9,598 nt of DNA, from contig CAZBBL010000076.1 of the NCBI GenBank assembly GCA_964490275.1, positions 1 to 9,598 on the forward strand. The letters run 5' to 3'. The notes beneath the pieces are model-generated. The model made no database searches. It saw only the letters and a program-made list of their open reading frames with translations, and was not told the origin of the DNA. Each line of letters opens with the position of its first letter. The stretch's first letter is position 1. This DNA comes from JAGBWK01 sp964490275. Its GTDB lineage: Bacteria; Bacteroidota; Bacteroidia; Bacteroidales; Muribaculaceae. Both the position numbers and the translations under genes were made by a program. Below, piece after piece: positions 6,309 through 9,598 of the stretch.

Positions 6309-7526
6309 ATGTGTATGATAAAGACAGTCAATAATGAGGCTCCGCAGTTGGAGCGACTATGGAATAAAGAGTATCTTAAAGTGATGAGCAGCAACTTCTT
6401 GCTGTTTTTTGCATTTTATTTGTTGACTCCATTGTTGCCGCTATATCTCAGCGAGCAATTCCATGCCAATAAAGATGTCATAGGCATAGTGCTTTCGGGC
6501 TATGTGATTGCGACGTTGATAGTAAGGCCGTTCAGCGGTTTTATGGTCGATTGTTTCAATCGCAAGAAGGTGTTGATGCTATGCTTTTTCTCGTTTTTTA
6601 TAGTGTTTGCCGGATATATCGGAGCTACGACGCTGCTGATGTTTGCGATTGTGCGTACGATACATGGCATTCCCTTTGGCGCTACAACGGTGGCAAACAG
6701 CACGGTGGCTATCGATGTGCTCCCTTCGTCGCGTCGCAACGAGGGTATCGGCTTTTACGGCTTGAGCAACAACCTGGCCATGGCGATAGCACCTATTGCC
6801 GGTATATTTATTTACAGCCAGACCGACAATTTTGAATTGTTGTTTTGGCTGTCGCTGGCCTTGGCGTTTTGCGGATTCTTGTGCGCGAGCAGTGTCAATT
6901 TGCCACGACGTGTATTGTCTCAAGCCAAGCCCAAGATGAGCCTCGACCATTTCTTTTTGGGTCGTGCTTGGCTGATGGCCGTCAACATTATGTTGTTTGG
7001 CTTGTGTTGGGGCGTGATGAGCAATTATGTCGCAATTTTCGGTCAAGAGAAATTGGGTATTACTGATGGTACCGGACTCTTCTTTATGTTGCTGTCGATA
7101 GGCCTGATGATTTCTCGTCTGTTAGGACGTAAGGAGCTGCGCGCAGGTCGGTTGACCGGCATTTGTGTGCGTGGCGTGCTCACATCGTTGGTCGGATTTA
7201 CGCTTTTTGCCTGCTCTTTTGGCGAATGGAGCTTTTATTTATCGGCGCTGCTGGTAGGCTTGGGCAACGGGCAGATGTATCCCGCCTTCCTCAATATGTT
7301 TATCTCGGTGGCTCGCCACGATCAGCGAGGCACAGCCAATTCGTCGATATTGATTTCGTGGGATTTAGGCATGGGCTTAGGCATACTTCTGGGCGGATTT
7401 GTTGCCGAATATGTCAGCTATAGCGCGGCTTTTTGGGTAGTCGCTGCGATACAAGGAGCCGGCGCAATGCTCTTTGTAGCAGCCACTCGAAGCTTTTTCG
7501 TGCGTCGCAGATTGTTTGAAAATTAG
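6309..7526 (+). CDS. Major facilitator superfamily transporter (12 TM, probable efflux)
   Basis: A 405-residue integral inner-membrane protein of the major facilitator superfamily. Hydrophobic segments allow 12 helices, roughly at 28-46, 57-76, 88-105, 108-128, 152-170, 177-196, 219-240, 255-272, 284-302, 306-326, 343-366 and 374-393, with a basic central loop near 199-211. The loop 2-3 signature is clear (RPFSGFMVDCFNRKK, 73-87). A glycine/proline-rich stretch at about 151-167 (GLSNNLAMAIAPIAG) resembles the antiporter motif in helix 5, favouring efflux by proton exchange. The substrate cannot be told from sequence. Start could be M1 (6309) or M3 (6315). Leucine codons are mostly TTG and CTG, unlike the CTC-rich ABC-F gene nearby, which suggests lower expression. 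It is divergent from tig and has its own promoter. Confidence 0.9.
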   Translation: MCMIKTVNNEAPQLERLWNKEYLKVMSSNFLLFFAFYLLTPLLPLYLSEQFHANKDVIGIVLSGYVIATLIVRPFSGFMVDCFNRKKVLMLCFFSFFIVFAGYIGATTLLMFAIVRTIHGIPFGATTVANSTVAIDVLPSSRRNEGIGFYGLSNNLAMAIAPIAGIFIYSQTDNFELLFWLSLALAFCGFLCASSVNLPRRVLSQAKPKMSLDHFFLGRAWLMAVNIMLFGLCWGVMSNYVAIFGQEKLGITDGTGLFFMLLSIGLMISRLLGRKELRAGRLTGICVRGVLTSLVGFTLFACSFGEWSFYLSALLVGLGNGQMYPAFLNMFISVARHDQRGTANSSILISWDLGMGLGILLGGFVAEYVSYSAAFWVVAAIQGAGAMLFVAATRSFFVRRRLFEN

Positions 7527-7558
7527 TTCGATAAGCTCTAAGTCACAAAAAAAATTGC

Positions 7559-7566
7559 TAACTTTG
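7559..7566 (+). promoter_or_regulatory. Promoter -7 element for the ABC-F / Dabb genes
   Basis: TAACTTTG is a full match to TAnnTTTG and is followed by CACC, a common Bacteroidota context. No TTTG is found at the right distance upstream; instead an A8 tract lies at 7547-7554, just before the element. Predicted initiation near 7572 gives a leader of about 80 nt to the ATG at 7654. Confidence 0.5.
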
Positions 7567-7588
7567 CACCCCAAAAGCTAATATAACG

Positions 7589-7603
7589 GGCGCTATAAGC
7601 GCC
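7589..7603 (+). promoter_or_regulatory. Small hairpin in the ABC-F leader
   Basis: GGCGCT (7589-7594) pairs perfectly with AGCGCC (7598-7603) around ATA. It falls about 17 nt into the predicted leader. It is not followed by a T-tract, so it is not a terminator. It may stabilise the 5' end or take part in leader regulation. Confidence 0.4.
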
Positions 7604-7620
7604 ACAAACAATAAGAAATA

Positions 7621-7678
7621 CAACAATTTAGGTACAATTTTTAAGGTAAAATAATGATTGCAGTCAACAATTTAGGTA
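7621..7678 (+). repeat. Repeated CAACAATTTAGGTA motif around the ABC-F start codon
   Basis: The 14-base string CAACAATTTAGGTA occurs exactly at 7621-7634 and again at 7665-7678, inside codons 4-9 of the ABC-F gene. A third, looser copy, ACAATTT-TTA-AGGTA, lies at 7634-7648. The three ACAATTT cores start at 7623, 7634 and 7667, that is 11 and 33 bp apart. Confidence 0.6.
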
Positions 7679-9270
7679 TCCAATTTGGCAAACGCGTTCT
7701 GTTTCAGGATGTAAATCTGAAGTTCACTCCCGGCAACTGCTATGGTATCATCGGCGCTAACGGCGCAGGTAAATCAACCCTGATGAGAATACTTAGCGGT
7801 CAGTTGCAGCCAACTCATGGCAACGTCACTCAAGGCCCCGGTGAACGTATGAGCGTGCTCGAACAAGACCACTTTAAATTTGACGACTGCACAGTTATGG
7901 ACACTGTGCTCCAAGGTCACAGCGTGCTTTGGGACATCATGAAGGAGAAAGATGCCCTATATTCAAAAGCCGATTTTACCGACGAGGATGGTATCCGTGC
8001 CTCTGAGCTCGAAGAAAAATTTGCCGAGCTCGAGGGTTGGAACGCCGAAGCCGATGCTGCTGCTTTGCTTAGCGGTCTCGGTATCAAAGAGGAGAAACAC
8101 TATATGCTGATGCGCGACCTTAGCGGTAACGAAAAGGTGCGTGTGCTTTTGGCAAAAGCGCTCTATGGCAACCCCGACAACTTGTTGCTCGATGAGCCCA
8201 CCAACGACCTCGACCTCGACACCGTAGCTTGGCTAGAAGACTATCTGTCGAAATTTGAAAATACCGTGCTCGTCGTAAGCCACGACCGCCACTTCCTCGA
8301 CGCTGTCTCTACTCATACTCTCGATATCGACTACAATAAGGTGCAGGTATTTGCCGGCAACTATAGCTTCTGGTATCAGTCGAGCCAGTTGGCCCTGCGT
8401 CAACAGCAACAAGCCAACAAGAAGGCTGAGGAGAAGCGCAAAGAGCTCCTCGAATTTATCCAGCGATTTAGCGCCAACGTAGCTAAGTCGAAGCAAACCA
8501 CCTCGCGCAAAAAGATGCTCGAAAAACTCAATATCGAGGAGATTCAACCATCTTCACGCCGTTATCCCGGTATTATTTTCACCCCCGAGCGTGAGCCGGG
8601 CAACAAAATTCTTGAGGTAAAGGGCCTGACTGCTTCGGTCGACGGCGATTTGCTTTTCAAAGATGTCAACTTCCAAATCGAGAAGGGCGACAAAGTGGCT
8701 TTCCTCAGCCACGACCCTCGTGCGATGACGGCATTGTTTGAGATTGTATGTGGCAACAGAGCTGCCGATGAAGGTACATTCGACTGGGGCCAGACAATCA
8801 CTACAGCCTATCTGCCGCTCGACAACTCAAGCTTTTTCAATACCGACCTCAACCTCGTTGACTGGCTTTGCCAATTTAGCGACGACTCAAGCGAGATTTA
8901 TCTCAAAGGATTCCTCGGTAAGATGCTCTTCTCGGGCGAAGAGGTGTTGAAAAAAGCATCGGTGCTCTCAGGTGGTGAGAAAATGAGATGTATGATTGCT
9001 CGCATGATGCTCAAAAACGCCAATACGATGGTGCTCGATTCGCCTACCAACCACCTCGACTTGGAGTCGATTCAGGCTTTCAACAATACTCTCCAAAACT
9101 TTAAAGGCAACATCTTGTTGGCCTCTCACGACCACGAGTTTATTCAGACTGTTTGCAACCGTATCATCGAGTTGACACCCAATGGTATCATCGACAAGAT
9201 GATGGACTATGACGACTACATCACCGACGAACGTGTGGCTGCTGCCCGCGAGCGCCTTTATGCAAAATAA
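7654..9270 (+). CDS. ABC-F family ATPase, YbiT-like, with degenerate second nucleotide site
   Basis: A 538-residue soluble protein with two ABC domains and no membrane segment, the layout of ABC-F translation factors that bind the ribosomal E site. Domain 1 has Walker A GANGAGKST (34-42), signature LSGNE (156-160), Walker B LLLDEPTNDLDLD (177-189) and the switch histidine H210. A charged linker follows at about 244-300 (QQQANKKAEEKRKE, then RFSANVAKSKQTTSRKK), corresponding to the P-site tRNA interaction motif and typical of the YbiT group. In domain 2 the Walker A position reads LSHDPRAMTA (351-360) with no GKS/T. The signature LSGGE (438-442) is intact, and Walker B reads LDSPTNHLD (461-469), with serine replacing the catalytic glutamate. 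A weak AAGG lies 7 nt before the ATG. It is probably cotranscribed with the Dabb gene 16 bp downstream. Antibiotic-resistance ABC-F members look different in the linker, so a housekeeping role is more likely. Confidence 0.92.
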   Translation: MIAVNNLGIQFGKRVLFQDVNLKFTPGNCYGIIGANGAGKSTLMRILSGQLQPTHGNVTQGPGERMSVLEQDHFKFDDCTVMDTVLQGHSVLWDIMKEKDALYSKADFTDEDGIRASELEEKFAELEGWNAEADAAALLSGLGIKEEKHYMLMRDLSGNEKVRVLLAKALYGNPDNLLLDEPTNDLDLDTVAWLEDYLSKFENTVLVVSHDRHFLDAVSTHTLDIDYNKVQVFAGNYSFWYQSSQLALRQQQQANKKAEEKRKELLEFIQRFSANVAKSKQTTSRKKMLEKLNIEEIQPSSRRYPGIIFTPEREPGNKILEVKGLTASVDGDLLFKDVNFQIEKGDKVAFLSHDPRAMTALFEIVCGNRAADEGTFDWGQTITTAYLPLDNSSFFNTDLNLVDWLCQFSDDSSEIYLKGFLGKMLFSGEEVLKKASVLSGGEKMRCMIARMMLKNANTMVLDSPTNHLDLESIQAFNNTLQNFKGNILLASHDHEFIQTVCNRIIELTPNGIIDKMMDYDDYITDERVAAARERLYAK

Positions 9271-9286
9271 AAAACACTTTCACGAC

Positions 9287-9580
9287 ATGGTAAGACACAT
9301 CGTAACGTTCAAGCTCCGTGGCACCGATGCCGAGCGCTTGGCTGCCGCTAAGGCTTTTAAAGCAGCGCTCGAAGCGCTACCTCAACAAATCGACGTATTG
9401 CGCAGCATTGAGGTGGGTATCAACCAAAATCCGTCGGAAACTTGGGATATAGTTTTGACTGCCACCGTCGACAAAATGGCCGATGTTGAGGTCTACGCCA
9501 AACATCCGGCTCACGTCGCAGCAACGCAAACAATCAGCGCTTGCAAAGAGTCGCGCGCTTGCGTCGACTACGAGCTTTAG
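9287..9580 (+). CDS. Dabb-domain (stress-responsive alpha/beta barrel) protein
   Basis: A 97-residue protein starting MVRHIVTFKL, the typical opening of the Dabb family: a small ferredoxin-like alpha/beta fold that forms dimeric barrels. Other family features are the amphipathic helix with ALEALPQQI, the central strand SIEVGINQNPSETWDIVLTA, the segment ADVEVYAKHPAHVA and the C-terminal VDYEL. Known relatives include stress-induced plant proteins and some polyketide cyclases, but most bacterial members have no assigned reaction, and none can be given here. The ATG at 9287 is preferred, since the longer reading frame back to 9209 overlaps the ABC-F gene and adds residues not typical of the family. 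An ATG at 9260 is a less likely alternative. It follows the ABC-F stop by 16 bp and probably shares its transcript. Only 18 bp follow it in the window, with no visible feature. Confidence 0.88.
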   Translation: MVRHIVTFKLRGTDAERLAAAKAFKAALEALPQQIDVLRSIEVGINQNPSETWDIVLTATVDKMADVEVYAKHPAHVAATQTISACKESRACVDYEL

Positions 9581-9598
9581 ACCCCGTTCCACAAAATT

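Noticed and set aside
6579..7046. 155-codon minus-strand open frame inside the MFS gene
   Set aside because: Antisense to a clear transporter, with a Gln/His/Arg-rich shadow composition and no promoter or family signal.
7527..7558. Possible terminator between the MFS and ABC-F genes
   Set aside because: The A8 tract at 7547-7554 is not a T-tract on the plus strand and no stable stem precedes it. It more likely belongs to the ABC-F promoter.
9209..9286. Longer Dabb reading frame starting inside the ABC-F gene
   Set aside because: MVRHIVTFKL at 9287 is the typical family start; the upstream part is the ABC-F coding sequence read in another frame.
1..9598. CRISPR array, tRNA or rRNA, insertion sequence, phage or defence genes
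   Set aside because: Nothing in the sequence supports any of these. Coding density is high with recognisable housekeeping genes, and the spacers are short.

Overview
The window looks like a chromosomal housekeeping region of a member of the Bacteroidales (phylum Bacteroidota). Three things support this. The proteins resemble Bacteroides-type versions of trigger factor, ClpP, ClpX, a RecQ of about 726 residues and an ABC-F protein. The promoters fit the phylum-specific pattern TTTG-N19-20-TAnnTTTG rather than the E. coli -35/-10. Clear Shine-Dalgarno sequences are generally missing. I cannot resolve the genus.

Positions 1-6060 are one leftward (minus-strand) block, read from right to left. 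It starts with tig (trigger factor, 454 aa from the start I prefer), which has its own promoter near 6149-6179 and a strong intrinsic terminator at 4618-4660. Next come clpP and clpX, 12 bp apart, driven by a very good promoter at 4543-4573 with a leader of about 114 nt. A weaker hairpin plus U-tract follows clpX at 2404-2431. Then come recQ and, 33 bp further on, the first 32 codons of an FtsE-like ATPase that runs off the left edge. Functionally the block joins nascent-chain folding (trigger factor) to regulated proteolysis (ClpXP), followed by DNA repair (RecQ) and an envelope or division ATPase.

Positions 6061-6308 are a divergent intergenic region with one promoter facing each way, two inverted repeats and a short G-rich tract. 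To its right the genes run rightward: a 12-TM major facilitator transporter (6309-7526), a 127-bp gap with a second phylum-type promoter, a small hairpin and a repeated ACAATTT motif, then a YbiT-like ABC-F ATPase (7654-9270) and, 16 bp later, a small Dabb-domain protein (9287-9580).

I see no mobile element, CRISPR array, tRNA, rRNA or phage gene, and no obvious new multi-gene system. The most interesting signals are small. The second nucleotide-binding domain of the ABC-F protein has lost its P-loop and catalytic glutamate while the rest looks intact. There are also several unexplained palindromes or repeats placed on start codons and promoters: MFS, ftsE, the ABC-F leader and the clpP leader.
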